From Rhodovastum sp963804495 (GTDB lineage: Bacteria; Pseudomonadota; Alphaproteobacteria; Acetobacterales; Acetobacteraceae), in NCBI GenBank assembly GCA_963804495.1, contig CAWDQN010000004.1, forward strand, positions 62,001 through 126,000: a stretch of 64,000 nt of DNA. Direction: 5' to 3'. Numbering within the stretch: position 1 is the first letter of the stretch; every line of letters starts with the position of its first letter. Below are positions 25,832 to 34,777 of this stretch, piece by piece. The notes beneath the pieces are model-generated. The model ran no database searches and was not told the DNA's origin. It saw nothing but the letters and a program-made list of their open reading frames with translations. The translations under genes were made by a program, and so were the position numbers.

Positions 25832-28643
25832 TCATTCGACAGGTGGGAGGTTGTGCGCGCGACGGTCGGCGTTGAGTGTCTCGAGGGCGGTTTTTGAAAT
25901 TCCCGACACTATGGTGAGGCTCGGAAAGCCAAGCTGCGAGCCTAAATTCGCCGCCTGGGCGTCCGATAGGTCTAGCGTCTGCAGAGCGGTGAGGCCGGTG
26001 AGCGGCTCGAAATTCGCCACTGGTGCGCCGGACAAGCTCAGCGACGTGAGATTGGTGAGGGGCTTGAGCGAGTTCGAGGGCCTGCACCTGGGTGCCGGAC
26101 AGATCGAGGTACTGGAGATGGGTGAGACCCTTGAGCGGCTGGAGGTTCGCAACCGGGGTCCCGGAAAGGTTGAGCCACCAGAGGGCAGTGAGGTCCTTGA
26201 GCGGGTCGAGGTTCGCAACCGGGGTCCCGGAAAGGTCGAGATCCTCCAGAGCGGTGAGGCCCTTGAGCGGATCGAGGTTCACCGCCTGAGTCTTGGAAAG
26301 CTTGAGCGACTTGAGGGCCGCGAGGCCCTTGAGCGGGTCGAGGTTCGCGACCGGGGTCCCGGAAAGGTCGAGATTCGGTAGAGCGATGAGGCCCTTGAGC
26401 GGGTCGAGGTTCGCCGCCTGAGTCCCGGAAAGGTTGAGCCGCTGGAGGGCGGTGAGGCCCTTGAGCGGGTCGAGGTTCGCCGCCGGGGTGCCGGAAAGGT
26501 CGAGATCCTGCAGAGCGGTGAGGCCCTTGAGCGGGTCGAGGTTCGCCGCCCGGGTGCCGGAAAGCTTGAGCAACGTGAGGGCAGTGAGGCCCTTGAGCGG
26601 GTCGAGGTTCGCAACCGGGGCCCCGGCGAGGTCGAGAGTTTGCAGAGCGGTGAGGCCCTTGAGCGGGTCGAGGTTCGCAACCGGGGTCCTGGCGAGGTCG
26701 AGAGTTTGCAGAGCGGCGAGGCCCTTGAGCGGGTCGAGGTTCGCCGCCGGTGCGCCGGAAAGTTCGAGCCACTGGAGGGCAGTGAGACCCTTAAGTGGGT
26801 CGAGGTTCGCAACCGGGGTCCCGGAAAGGTCGAGACCCTGCAGCGCGATGAGGCCTTTGAGCGGGGCGAGGCTCGCAACCTGGGTCCCGTAAAGGTTGAG
26901 ATCCTGCAGAGCGGTGAGGCCCTTGAGCGGGGCGAGGCTCGCAACCCGGGTCGAGGAAAGGTCGAGTTTCTTGAGAGCGGTGAGACCCTTGAGCGGGTCG
27001 AGGTTCGCAACCGGCGTGCCGGAAAGGTCGAGTTTCTTGAGAGCGGTGAGACCCTTGAGCGGGTCGAGGTTCACAATCTCGGTCGCGGAAAGGTCGAGAG
27101 TCTGTAAAGCGGTAAGGCCCTTGAGTGGGCCGAGGTTCGTGATCTGGGTGCCGGAAAGGTTGAGATACTGCAGAGCGGTGAGGCCCTTGAGCGGGTCGAG
27201 GTTCGCAACCGGCGTGCCGGAAAGGTCGAGAGTTTGCAGAGCGGTGAGGCCCCTGAGCGGGTCGAGGTTCGTGACCTCGGTGCCAGCAAGATCGAGAGTC
27301 TGCAGAGCGGTGAGGCCTTTAAGCGGGTCGAGGTTCGTGGCCTGGTTCCCGGAAAGCATGAGCCGCTTGAGGGCAATGAGGCCCTTGAGCGGGTCGAGGT
27401 TCGCCGCTTGGGTGCCGGCAAGGTTGAGTTTCTCGAGAGCGGTGAGGCTCTTGAGCGGGTCGAGGTTCGCCGCCTGGGTGCCGGACAGGTCGAGCGAGCG
27501 CAGCGCGGGGAGGCCGGCGAGCGGATCGAGCCTGGTTACGCTGGTGCCGCTCAGGTCGAGATTTTCGAGGGCGGTCAGCCCGGCCAGCGGTTCAAGGGTC
27601 GCCACCGGCGTGTCGGCCAAGTTGAGCGACACCAGGGCGCTGAGCCCGGCGAGCGGTTCGAGCTTCGCCACCCCGGTGCCCTGCAGGGACAGCTGACGCA
27701 GGCCCGTGAGGTGGTTGAGCGGACCGAGGTCCTGCACCTTGGTATGTTCCAGGCCGAGAATCCTCAGGGCGGTGAGGGGGCTGAGCGGGTCGAGGTTGGT
27801 GACCGAAGTGCGGCTCACGTCCAGTGACTGCAGGGCGGTGAGGTTGCGCAGCGGTTCGAGGTCGGTGGCTCGGGTGCCGCCCAGGTGGAGTTCGCGCAGG
27901 GCAGTAAGGTTCTTCAGCGGGGCGAGCCCGGTCACCGGCGTTCCAGTCAGGCTGAGCATCGTCAGGGCGGTCAGACCGCTGAGCGGCTCGATGCCTGCCA
28001 CCGCGGTGCCGGTCAGTTCGAGCGAATGCAGTGCGGTCAGGCCCCGCAGCGGTTCGAGACGCGAAACCCGGGTGTTTTCCATAAACAGCGATTGCAGGGC
28101 GGCAAGCCCGCTGAGCGGGCCGAGCTCGGCAACCCGCGTGTTTTGCAGATACAGCGTCTGCAGGCCGATGAGATTCCGCAGCGGTTCGAGATTGGCCACG
28201 GGCGTGAACATCAGCGAGAGCACCTGCAGCCCCGCCATGCTCCTGAGCGGGCGGAGATCCGCCACGCTTGTGTGGTCCAGGCAGAGCAGTTTCAGCGCGG
28301 TCAGCCCGCTGAGCGGCGCGATGTCGGAAATGTCGCCGCCGCCGACCCTGAATTCGCTGACCGGCGCCACCCGCGCCAGCAGCCCGACGGCCTTGGCGAA
28401 GCTTGCCTGGGTGGGGCTCGAGGTCGATTCGACGCTGGTCGCGCCGTCCGGCAACGCGGTCACATCGAACCCGAGCGGCGCCAGGCGGGCGCGGATGGGC
28501 GGGAGTTCGAGGCTGCCCGGTCCTGGCGGCGATGCGGCGCTTGCCGCGGCCGCGAGTTGCAGCGCGAGCAGGCAGGCGGTGGCAAACCTGCCGGGCCACC
28601 GGCGCGCCAGACCGCCGGGACACTGCGAGGCATGACGATCCAT
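25832..28643 (-). pseudogene. Secreted leucine-rich-repeat protein, about 36 repeats of 22 residues, one +1 frameshift
   Basis: With one base removed near 26071 this is about 936 residues. A signal peptide (residues 1-37, cleavage after ASA) precedes a short capping region and roughly 36 near-perfect 22-residue units of consensus LDPLKGLTALQxLDLSGTPVAN, the internalin-type LRR spacing. The 3' two thirds are nearly identical at DNA level (66-bp unit), which shows recent tandem expansion; the 5' units have diverged. The last two repeats and the tail lie in another frame. Such solenoids bind proteins, so a role in surface or host/microbe contact is possible. It lies between the toxin gene and rpsA, and there is no membrane anchor. 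Confidence 0.85.
25860..28330 (-). repeat. 66-bp tandem repeat array encoding the LRR units
   Basis: About 36-37 direct units of 66 bp run through most of the LRR gene. The core cccttgagcgggtcgaggtt recurs (on the + strand) with few changes from about 26200 to 27500. Such an array is prone to unequal crossing-over and to assembly collapse. Confidence 0.9.
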
Positions 28644-28928
28644 GATCCTGGTCCAGTCTGTTTCGGCCAGGGAAACATGTCGGCGGTCGGCGAGGCAAGG
28701 CGCGCGGCAATCGGGGTGAAGAAAGGGAGGCCAGAAGCTCTGCCCCTGGCCCCTGCGTCGCGCGCAGCGCCCCCGGCGCGGCAGGAAGCGGCCCCCTGAA
28801 CCGCATTCCATTTCGACAACCGTTATGAGAGGGCGGGTGACGAGACGCACCGGTTCATGTCGGCCCAGCAGCCGCAACGCCGCGGCGAACGCCTGGTCAG
28901 GGTCAACGTCCGTGGTGGACCGGTGGTG
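28644..28928. other. Intergenic region with dispersed repeat copy 4
   Basis: The LRR gene begins here and the PIN toxin gene ends here. The only recognisable feature is the dispersed repeat at 28718-28753, in minus orientation. No gene is apparent. Confidence 0.5.
28718..28753 (-). repeat. Dispersed GC-rich intergenic repeat, copy 4
   Basis: Read on the minus strand it gives GGCCAGGGGCAGAGCTTCTGG then CCTCCCTTTCTTC, matching the core and pyrimidine tail of copies 1 and 3. It is the only copy on the minus strand. Confidence 0.6.
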
Positions 28929-29351
28929 TCAGACCTGGTTCCAAATTCGCCTGAAGCCCGTTTGTTCCGGAACGGTGGAAAACGCCGGATCGAGCGTGAC
29001 CAGATGGGCATCCTCGGCGATCGCCTGCGCAGCCAGCACGCGGTCGAAGGGGTCGCGATGGTCCCATGCCAACAGGCCGGCGCGTTTCGGATGGGCCGAA
29101 CCGATCGGCAGCGGCGCGATGCCGGCACGGCGCAATGCGGTATCGAAGTCATCGAGCAAGGCGGTCGGCTCCGTCCAACGGCCGCGTCCCACCTTGATCG
29201 CGATCTCCCAAATGCTGGCGGTGCTGAGGAGCACCACCCGGCCGTGCTGCTCGATGGCGGCGCGCGCGGGTGCGGCGCGGCGCTCGGGTGCGGTCATGGC
29301 CCAGACGAACGCATGGGTATCGAGCGGCAGCGGGACGTCAGCGTCCGCCAT
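28929..29351 (-). CDS. PIN-domain toxin (VapC type)
   Basis: A 140-residue PIN-domain ribonuclease. The acidic catalytic residues are in place: Asp in LPLDTHAFVWA, Glu in STASIWEIAIK, Asp in WDHRDPFDRVLAAQA and Asp in LVTLDPAF. VapC toxins cleave specific RNAs and are held inactive by a partner antitoxin. The start at 29351 lies 14 bases inside the antitoxin gene, the usual coupling. The pair lies between cmk and the LRR gene. Confidence 0.88.
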   Translation of the reverse strand: MADADVPLPLDTHAFVWAMTAPERRAAPARAAIEQHGRVVLLSTASIWEIAIKVGRGRWTEPTALLDDFDTALRRAGIAPLPIGSAHPKRAGLLAWDHRDPFDRVLAAQAIAEDAHLVTLDPAFSTVPEQTGFRRIWNQV

Positions 29352-29589
29352 CGTCGCCAGCGTCCCAGAGACGTTGCTCGTCCTCGGGGAGCGGGTCGAA
29401 GAAGAAGCCGTCCAGCGGGGTCGGGAGGGCCCACTGCAAGCCGGGCGGGCGCGGCATGGCGGGCGGAAGCGGGACCAGCTTTGCCACCGGTTTTCCGGCG
29501 CGCGCGATCGCCACCTCCTTGCCGGCCGCGACACGGTCGAGCAGGCGGGAAAGATGTGTTCTGGAATCGCAGACATTGACGATTTCCAT
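29338..29589 (-). CDS. Phd/YefM-type antitoxin
   Basis: An 83-residue protein. The N-terminal half (MEIVNVCDSRTHLSRLLDRV, then EVAIARAGKPVAKLVPL) is the Phd/YefM DNA-binding fold. The C-terminal half (LDGFFFDPLPEDEQRLWD) is the tail expected to wrap the toxin. Such antitoxins usually repress their own promoter. An in-frame ATG at 29616 exists, but the Phd fold starts at 29589. Confidence 0.85.
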   Translation of the reverse strand: MEIVNVCDSRTHLSRLLDRVAAGKEVAIARAGKPVAKLVPLPPAMPRPPGLQWALPTPLDGFFFDPLPEDEQRLWDAGDDGGR

Positions 29590-29615
29590 GCGACCAGACC
29601 AGCTGATCTCACCCA

Positions 29616-30317
29616 TTAGGACAAGGCCAGCAGCGCCAGCGCCGCCGCGAACGCGGCATCGGGGTCGAGGTCGGTGGTATCCAACACTCTCGCGTCGTCG
29701 GCCGGCTTCATCGGCGCGGCGGCGCGCGCGGCGTCGGCGGCGTCGCGGGTGCGAACCTCCGCCGTGACGGTGGCGAGATCGGCATCGGCGCCGCGTGCCT
29801 GCAGTTCTTTCCAGCGGCGCAGGCCGCGCGCCTCAGGGCTGGCGGTGACGTAAAGCTTTGCCCCCGCATCGGGATACACCACGGTGCCGATGTCGCGCCC
29901 GTCCAGCACCGCGCCGCGGGCGCGGCCGAATGCGCGCTGGAAATCCAGCAGAGCGGCGCGCACACCGGGAATGGCGGCGACCGCGCTGGCGGCGGCATCT
30001 GCCGGCGGGCCGCGCAGATCGGGGCGATCGAGGTCCTCGGGACGCAGGGCGCGGGCGGCGGCCTCGGCCGTTATCGGATCGACGGGGTTGGCGCCGGCAT
30101 CGAGCACGCGGCGGCCGACGGCGCGATACAGCAGGCCGGTGTCGAGATAGGGCAGGCAGAAATGAGCGGCGAGGCGCCGGGCCAGCGTGCCCTTGCCGGC
30201 GGCGGCGGGGCCGTCGATGGCGATGATCAGGGGCTTCGCGCCGGCGGTCGGGGGAGCCCCCTCACCCCGCCCTCTCCCTCCATCTGGGGCAGAGGGTTCT
30301 CTCTGTATCGTCGTCAC
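29616..30317 (-). CDS. cmk: Cytidylate kinase
   Basis: A 233-residue nucleoside monophosphate kinase that phosphorylates CMP and dCMP. The P-loop is IDGPAAAGKGTLARRLA, followed by YLDTGLLYRAVGRR and the LDGRDIGTVVYPDA motif. The GTG start at 30317 overlaps the aroA stop (GTGA). The first 25 residues (GGRGRGEGAPPTAG) are not normal for Cmk. They are encoded by a GGGCAGAGGG-type sequence that looks like an intergenic repeat absorbed into the reading frame, so the real start could be near the P-loop. Confidence 0.92.
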   Translation of the reverse strand: MTTIQREPSAPDGGRGRGEGAPPTAGAKPLIIAIDGPAAAGKGTLARRLAAHFCLPYLDTGLLYRAVGRRVLDAGANPVDPITAEAAARALRPEDLDRPDLRGPPADAAASAVAAIPGVRAALLDFQRAFGRARGAVLDGRDIGTVVYPDAGAKLYVTASPEARGLRRWKELQARGADADLATVTAEVRTRDAADAARAAAPMKPADDARVLDTTDLDPDAAFAAALALLALS

Positions 30318-31672
30318 GGCGCGGAGATCGGCGCGGGGCCATCGACCAGCCCGTTCAGAAGCGACACAAAACCGGGAAAACTCGTGTCGATGAAGGCGGC
30401 ATCGTCAACCGCCACCGGGGCCGGCGTGGCCAGGCCCAGCACCAGAGCGCTCATCGCCAGCCGGTGGTCCATATGAGTCTGCACCGTCGCCCCGCCAGCG
30501 GGCGGACGGCCACCCTGCACGATCAGGTCGTCGCCCTCGATCTGCACAAGCGCGCCGTTGGCGCTGAGCAGCGCCGCGGTGGCGGTCAGCCGGTCGCTTT
30601 CCTTCACCCGGAGTTCCTTCAGCCCGCGCATGCAGGTGGTCCCGTCCGCGAAGGCGGCGGCGACAGCGAGGATCGGATATTCGTCGATCATGCTCGGCGC
30701 CCGCTGCCACGGCACCTCCACCGCGCGCAAGGGCGAGGCGACGGCAATGACATCACCGACCGGTTCACCGCCCTCGGTGCGGGCGTTTTCCACCGTCAGT
30801 TGGGCGCCCATCTCCCGCAGCGTGGTGAACAGGCCGCAGCGCAGAGGATTGAGGCCGACCCCCGCGATGCGCAGGCGCGACCCCGGCACCAGCAGCGCTG
30901 CGACGATCAGAAACGCCGCCGAGGACGGATCGCCCGGCACCACCACGTCGGCGGCGCGCAGATGCGGCTGGCCGGCCAGGGTGATGATCCGAGCCGCCCC
31001 CTCCGCCTCGACCGTTACGTCGGCACCGAAATGGCGCAGCATGTTCTCGCTGTGGTCGCGGGTGGCCTCGAGTTCCTCGACGCGGGTCAGTCCGGGCGCA
31101 TTCAGGCCGCACAGCAGCAGCGCCGACTTCACCTGCGCGGACGGCACCGGCACGCGGTATTCCAACGGCAGCGGATCGCGCGCGCCCTCCACCGCCAGCG
31201 GCAGCCGGCCACCGGCGCGCGATGAAAACCGGGCGCCGCAAGCAACCAAAGGGTCGGTCACGCGCTGCATCGGCCGGCCGCGCAGGCTGGCGTCGCCGGT
31301 CAGCACGGAAAAAAACGGATGGCTGGCGAGGATGCCGGTGAGCAGCCGGGCGGCGGTGCCGGAATTGCCCATGTCCAGCACCTCCGCCGGCTCCACCAGC
31401 CCGCCGACGCCGCGGCCGGCAACCCGCCAGGCGCCCGGCGCGTCCTGCACCACTTCGGCGCCGAGGGCGCGCATGGCGGCGGCGGTGCACAGCACGTCTT
31501 CGCCTTCCAGCAGGCCGGAAATGCGGGTCTCGCCGACCGCCAGAGCGCCGAACATCAGGGCGCGATGGCTGATCGATTTGTCGCCCGGCACAACAACGGT
31601 ACCGGCGAGCGCGGCGGCGGGGCGGTGGGCGGCGAGCGGGCGGGCGGGAGCGCCGTGAACAGGTGTCACCAT
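30314..31672 (-). CDS. aroA: 3-phosphoshikimate 1-carboxyvinyltransferase (EPSP synthase), class II-like
   Basis: A 452-residue enzyme of the shikimate pathway joining phosphoenolpyruvate to shikimate-3-phosphate. It carries motifs used to define class II enzymes: GDKS (30-33), SAQVK (178-182) and RDHSE (205-209). The loop near residues 103-106 reads NSGT, with glycine where the CP4 class II enzyme has alanine. The C-terminal KESDRLTAT and DHRLAMSALVLG segments are intact. It overlaps cmk by 4 nt. Confidence 0.95.
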   Translation of the reverse strand: MVTPVHGAPARPLAAHRPAAALAGTVVVPGDKSISHRALMFGALAVGETRISGLLEGEDVLCTAAAMRALGAEVVQDAPGAWRVAGRGVGGLVEPAEVLDMGNSGTAARLLTGILASHPFFSVLTGDASLRGRPMQRVTDPLVACGARFSSRAGGRLPLAVEGARDPLPLEYRVPVPSAQVKSALLLCGLNAPGLTRVEELEATRDHSENMLRHFGADVTVEAEGAARIITLAGQPHLRAADVVVPGDPSSAAFLIVAALLVPGSRLRIAGVGLNPLRCGLFTTLREMGAQLTVENARTEGGEPVGDVIAVASPLRAVEVPWQRAPSMIDEYPILAVAAAFADGTTCMRGLKELRVKESDRLTATAALLSANGALVQIEGDDLIVQGGRPPAGGATVQTHMDHRLAMSALVLGLATPAPVAVDDAAFIDTSFPGFVSLLNGLVDGPAPISAP

Positions 31673-31768
31673 GCGCGCGCGCTTAGCACGGGCAGGACGC
31701 GTTTGACAGGCAGGCGGGAGGATGGCATGGGGCGCGCCCTCCGGCGCAATCCCTGGCGAGGCGACACG

Positions 31769-32107
31769 ATGGCGAAGCCCGAACTCGGCAACAAGCGCGT
31801 CTGCGTGGCCTGCAGCGCCCGTTTCTATGACCTGACGAGGCAGCCGGCGATCTGCCCGAAATGCAACACCGAACAGCCGGCCGAGCAGCCGCGGCTGCGG
31901 CGCACCGGCGGCAACGTGGCGCTGGAGGAAAAGCGCCGCCCCAAGGTGATTCCCGTGCCCGGCCTGGAGGATGGCAACGTCGAGGTCGAGACCGCCGAGG
32001 AGGAGGTGGAGGAGGATGTGCTGGAAGACACCTCCGACCTCGAGGGCGGCGACGAGGCGGTGGTCGATGTGGAGATCGAGCCCGAGGCGGGTGAGGAAGA
32101 GCGGTGA
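31769..32107 (+). CDS. FYDLN-acid (TIGR02300) family protein
   Basis: A 112-residue alphaproteobacterial protein of unknown function. A zinc-ribbon-like N-terminus has two CxxC pairs (RVCVACSARFYDL and AICPKCNTEQ), with FYDL giving the family its name. The C-terminal half is very acidic (about residues 65-110, mostly Glu and Asp). I chose the ATG at 31769 because the family starts MAKPELGNKR. It is divergent from aroA and possibly a transcription or RNA-related factor, but this is not established. Confidence 0.85.
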   Translation: MAKPELGNKRVCVACSARFYDLTRQPAICPKCNTEQPAEQPRLRRTGGNVALEEKRRPKVIPVPGLEDGNVEVETAEEEVEEDVLEDTSDLEGGDEAVVDVEIEPEAGEEER

Positions 32108-32131
32108 AAATCTTGCCGCTATGCGAGTAAA

Positions 32132-32302
32132 AGATAAGCAAGATAGGGAAAAACTACATAGAGTTTAGAGGACACCAGAGAGAAGGCAGGTTGTCTGAAA
32201 GATAACCCGCGCCGGATTGAGGGCGCTTCGCAAAGAGCCTGTTTTTCCTTCCCTGTGATCTCATCTAATTTTCTCTAAACTCTGTGCACCCCTTGCTTAT
32301 CT
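32132..32302. repeat. AT-rich imperfect inverted repeat between convergent genes
   Basis: Two pairs of complementary blocks are nested: agataagcaag (32132) with cttgcttatct (32292), and agagtttagag (32160) with ctctaaactct (32273). The whole 170 bases is much more AT-rich than the surroundings and has no coding frame. It may be a MITE-like remnant, a dispersed repeat or a terminator for both flanking genes. Confidence 0.6.
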
Positions 32303-32325
32303 TGCTTGCTTAACGCCGTCCCGCC

Positions 32326-32865
32326 TCAAAGCCGCCTCGCGACGCGCAGCCACAGCATCAATGCCGCGTCCCACGGTACGGCGGGAATTTCCCGCAGGCG
32401 CCAGTACCAGCGTTTGCACAGACCCGTTGCCGCCGGGCCTCGTGGCGGCGGACAGGCGCGGCCCGGCAGCCCGGCCAGACGCAGCAACAGCACGCAGCGC
32501 GGCACATGATAGGCGCTGCTGGCGGCGAATACCCGGCCTCGATGCCCGGCCGCCCGCAGCAGCCGGCGCACCGCCACCACCGAGGACACGGTGTCGGTTC
32601 CGCTCGCCTCGACCAGGATGCGATGCACGGCGACGCCCTCGCCTGCCAGCAGCGCCGCCATGACCAGGGCCTCGGCCGGCGGATGCTCGCCCAGGCCGCC
32701 AGTGGGCACATACAGCGCGTCCGGGTGGCGGGCGCCGAAGGCCAGCGCCGCCTCGACCCGCCGCCGCAGCGCGCCGCTGGGCTGGCCGCCCGGACGCACG
32801 GCCGCGCCGAAAATGACGATCGCCGGCCCGGTTGCGGCGACATCGGTCACGCCGCCACCGGTCAC
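32326..32865 (-). CDS. YdcF-family (DUF218) protein
   Basis: A 179-residue protein with the DUF218 pattern: IVIFGAAVRPGGQPSGALRRRVEAAL at the start, LYVPTGG, then SSVVAVRRLLRA and FAASSAYHVPRC. Members are thought to act on nucleotide- or lipid-linked substrates in the envelope, but activities are mostly unproven. This copy has no N-terminal membrane helix. The GTG at 32865 overlaps the methyltransferase stop; GTG 32850 is the alternative. Confidence 0.8.
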   Translation of the reverse strand: MTGGGVTDVAATGPAIVIFGAAVRPGGQPSGALRRRVEAALAFGARHPDALYVPTGGLGEHPPAEALVMAALLAGEGVAVHRILVEASGTDTVSSVVAVRRLLRAAGHRGRVFAASSAYHVPRCVLLLRLAGLPGRACPPPRGPAATGLCKRWYWRLREIPAVPWDAALMLWLRVARRL

Positions 32866-34107
32866 GGCGGCGGGGCGAGCAGGATGCGGTTCAGCGCCGA
32901 CAATTTGTCCCAGGTCTCGCGCCAGGCGCGGTCGAAGGCGGCGCGGTCGATCCCCCGCGGCGCCAGGGCGGCGGCGATCTCGCCCACCCGGCGCTCGCCA
33001 TCGATCAGGCACAGGATGGCGCCGGCCAGCTTCGGCAGCCCCACCGGCACGCGCAGCCCATCGAACTGGAAAATCAGGGTGCCGTCCGGGCGGATGGCAC
33101 GCGCCACCTCGGCTGCCGGCATTTCGCGCGCCACCGGCACCGCCGCGTCGTCCATCGGGTTGGCTGGGTCGGCCCGCTCGGTGGCGCGCACGCAATAGGC
33201 CACGTGGGTGCTGATATTGGCCGTCACCGCCTCGGCCAGGGCGGCGCGGGCGACCGGGTCGAGGGCGGCGGCGCGGGCGCGCAGCTTCGGGTCGGGCAGA
33301 AAGATCGACGGGTCGTAGCGCATCGGCTCCATCAGCGCCGTGACCGCGAGTCCGGCGCCATGCAGCAGGGCGTACAGGGAGGGCACATCGTAAGCCCGGT
33401 CGCGCGGGTTCAGCAGCAGATCGTACAGACCGGCATCGCCGCCGGTCAGATGGTCGGCGAAATTGCGGTTGCTGCGCAGCCAGTTGCTCTCCGGCAGATG
33501 CCGCATCACGCGCCTTGCCATGTCCAGCCGCGCAGGCGGCGGCTGGTCGTCCGGTGCGAGCAGGCGCAGCGCGTCCTGCACCATGTACACGCCGGTGCGC
33601 CCGTGCGGCGCGTAGACCATCAGCCCCAGGCCGCCGCCCGGCGCCAGCACCGACAGCAGGGCGGTCAAACCGGCGTCCGGGTCGGGCAAATGGTGCAGCA
33701 CGCCGCAGCAGTCGATGTAGTCGAACATCCCCAGCCCGGCGCCGGGAAGATCGAGCAGCGACCGGCGCTCCCAGACGATATTGTCCAATCCCCGCGCGGC
33801 GGCGCGGGCCTGGGCGATGCGCAGCGCCGCCGCGGAGCGGTCCAGATACGTCACTGTTCCCGGCTGGCCCAGGCGCGCCATATGCGCCGCCAGCATGATG
33901 GCGGCATCGCCGGTGCCGCCGCCGGCGACCAGCGCGCGCAGCGGGCGCGCGCGCGGGCGTCGCGCGCCGAACACCCACCAGTCGATCTCGCGCAAATGGC
34001 TGGGGCTGCCCACCACCAGGCGCTTTTTCTCGTCATTCGGGTCGCGCTGGGGGTACGGATAGGCTTCGTACCTGGGCCGCCAGGCTGGCGTCGGTTGCGT
34101 CGTGCAT
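32862..34107 (-). pseudogene. Class I SAM-dependent methyltransferase, possible +1 frameshift near its start
   Basis: About 415 residues. The AdoMet site is VAGGGTGDAAIMLAAH, followed by VTYLDRSAAALRIAQARA and FDYIDCCGVLHHLPDPDAG. A C-terminal domain (VGEIAAALAPRGIDRAAFDRAWRE) follows. The N-terminus YEAYPYPQRDPNDEKKRL is typical of this family. In frame it is preceded only by MPRPCTTQPTPAWRPR (ATG 34118). Dropping one base at 34071-34072 gives MHDATDASLAAQ joined to YEAYPYP, which looks natural (ATG 34107). The substrate is unknown. It is divergent from the RNA methylase, and the 5' ends almost touch. Confidence 0.7.
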
Positions 34108-34129
34108 GGACGCGGCATAGAGCAGGCGC

Positions 34130-34777
34130 ATGCATCCCGCCAGAACCCGCGGCTATGTCGGCATCGGCGCCGAAGGCGTCTCGAAATCGGCCAATGTCGG
34201 CGCGCTGCTGCGCACCGCGCATGCCTTCGACGCGTCGTTCTGTTTCCTGGTCGGCACCGGATTCGACGCCCGTGCCGGACGCTCAGCCGACACCGCCGAC
34301 ACACCCGCGCATGTGCCGCTGTGGCGCTTCGACAGGCCGGAGGAAATAATTCTGCCCGAGCGCTGCGCGCTGGTAGGCCTGGAACTGCTGGACGACGCCG
34401 CCGAACTGCCCAGCTTCCGCCACCCGCTGAACGCCGCCTATGTGCTCGGGCCGGAACGTTCAGGGCTGTCCCCGGCGCTGCTGGCGCGCTGCCGGCATGT
34501 GGTGCGCATCCCCACGCGGTTCGCGCTCAATCTGGCGGTGGCCGGCGCGCTGGTGCTGTACGACCGGCTGTTGCAGCACGGCCGCTTCGCCGAGCGGCCG
34601 GTGCATAGCGGGGGCGCCGATGTGCCGCCGCCGCCGGCGTCCAGCCATGGCGACCCGGTTTTCCGGCGGCACACGCCGACCTGGCGGGTGAGGCAAGGTG
34701 AGGGCTCCGTCATGGACCCGATGACGTCATCCGCCGCACCCTCGCGCAGGCCCGAGCATGACCGTCTGGACCAGTGA
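34130..34777 (+). CDS. SpoU/TrmH-family RNA 2'-O-methyltransferase
   Basis: A 215-residue SPOUT-fold protein. The three family motifs are present: KSANVGALLRTAHAF, YVLGPERSGLSPALLARC and FALNLAVAGALVLYDRLL. Members methylate tRNA or rRNA ribose. The last 55 residues (from RPVHSGGADVPPPP) are a Pro-rich, basic tail that does not match the family. The target RNA cannot be inferred. It overlaps the next gene by 20 bases. Confidence 0.85.
   Translation: MHPARTRGYVGIGAEGVSKSANVGALLRTAHAFDASFCFLVGTGFDARAGRSADTADTPAHVPLWRFDRPEEIILPERCALVGLELLDDAAELPSFRHPLNAAYVLGPERSGLSPALLARCRHVVRIPTRFALNLAVAGALVLYDRLLQHGRFAERPVHSGGADVPPPPASSHGDPVFRRHTPTWRVRQGEGSVMDPMTSSAAPSRRPEHDRLDQ

Noticed and set aside
26092..27827. 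Several plus-strand frames reading repeated SGSRFATGVPERS across the LRR gene
   Set aside because: They are shadows of the 66-bp LRR repeat; the minus-strand frame has the true LRR consensus and a signal peptide.
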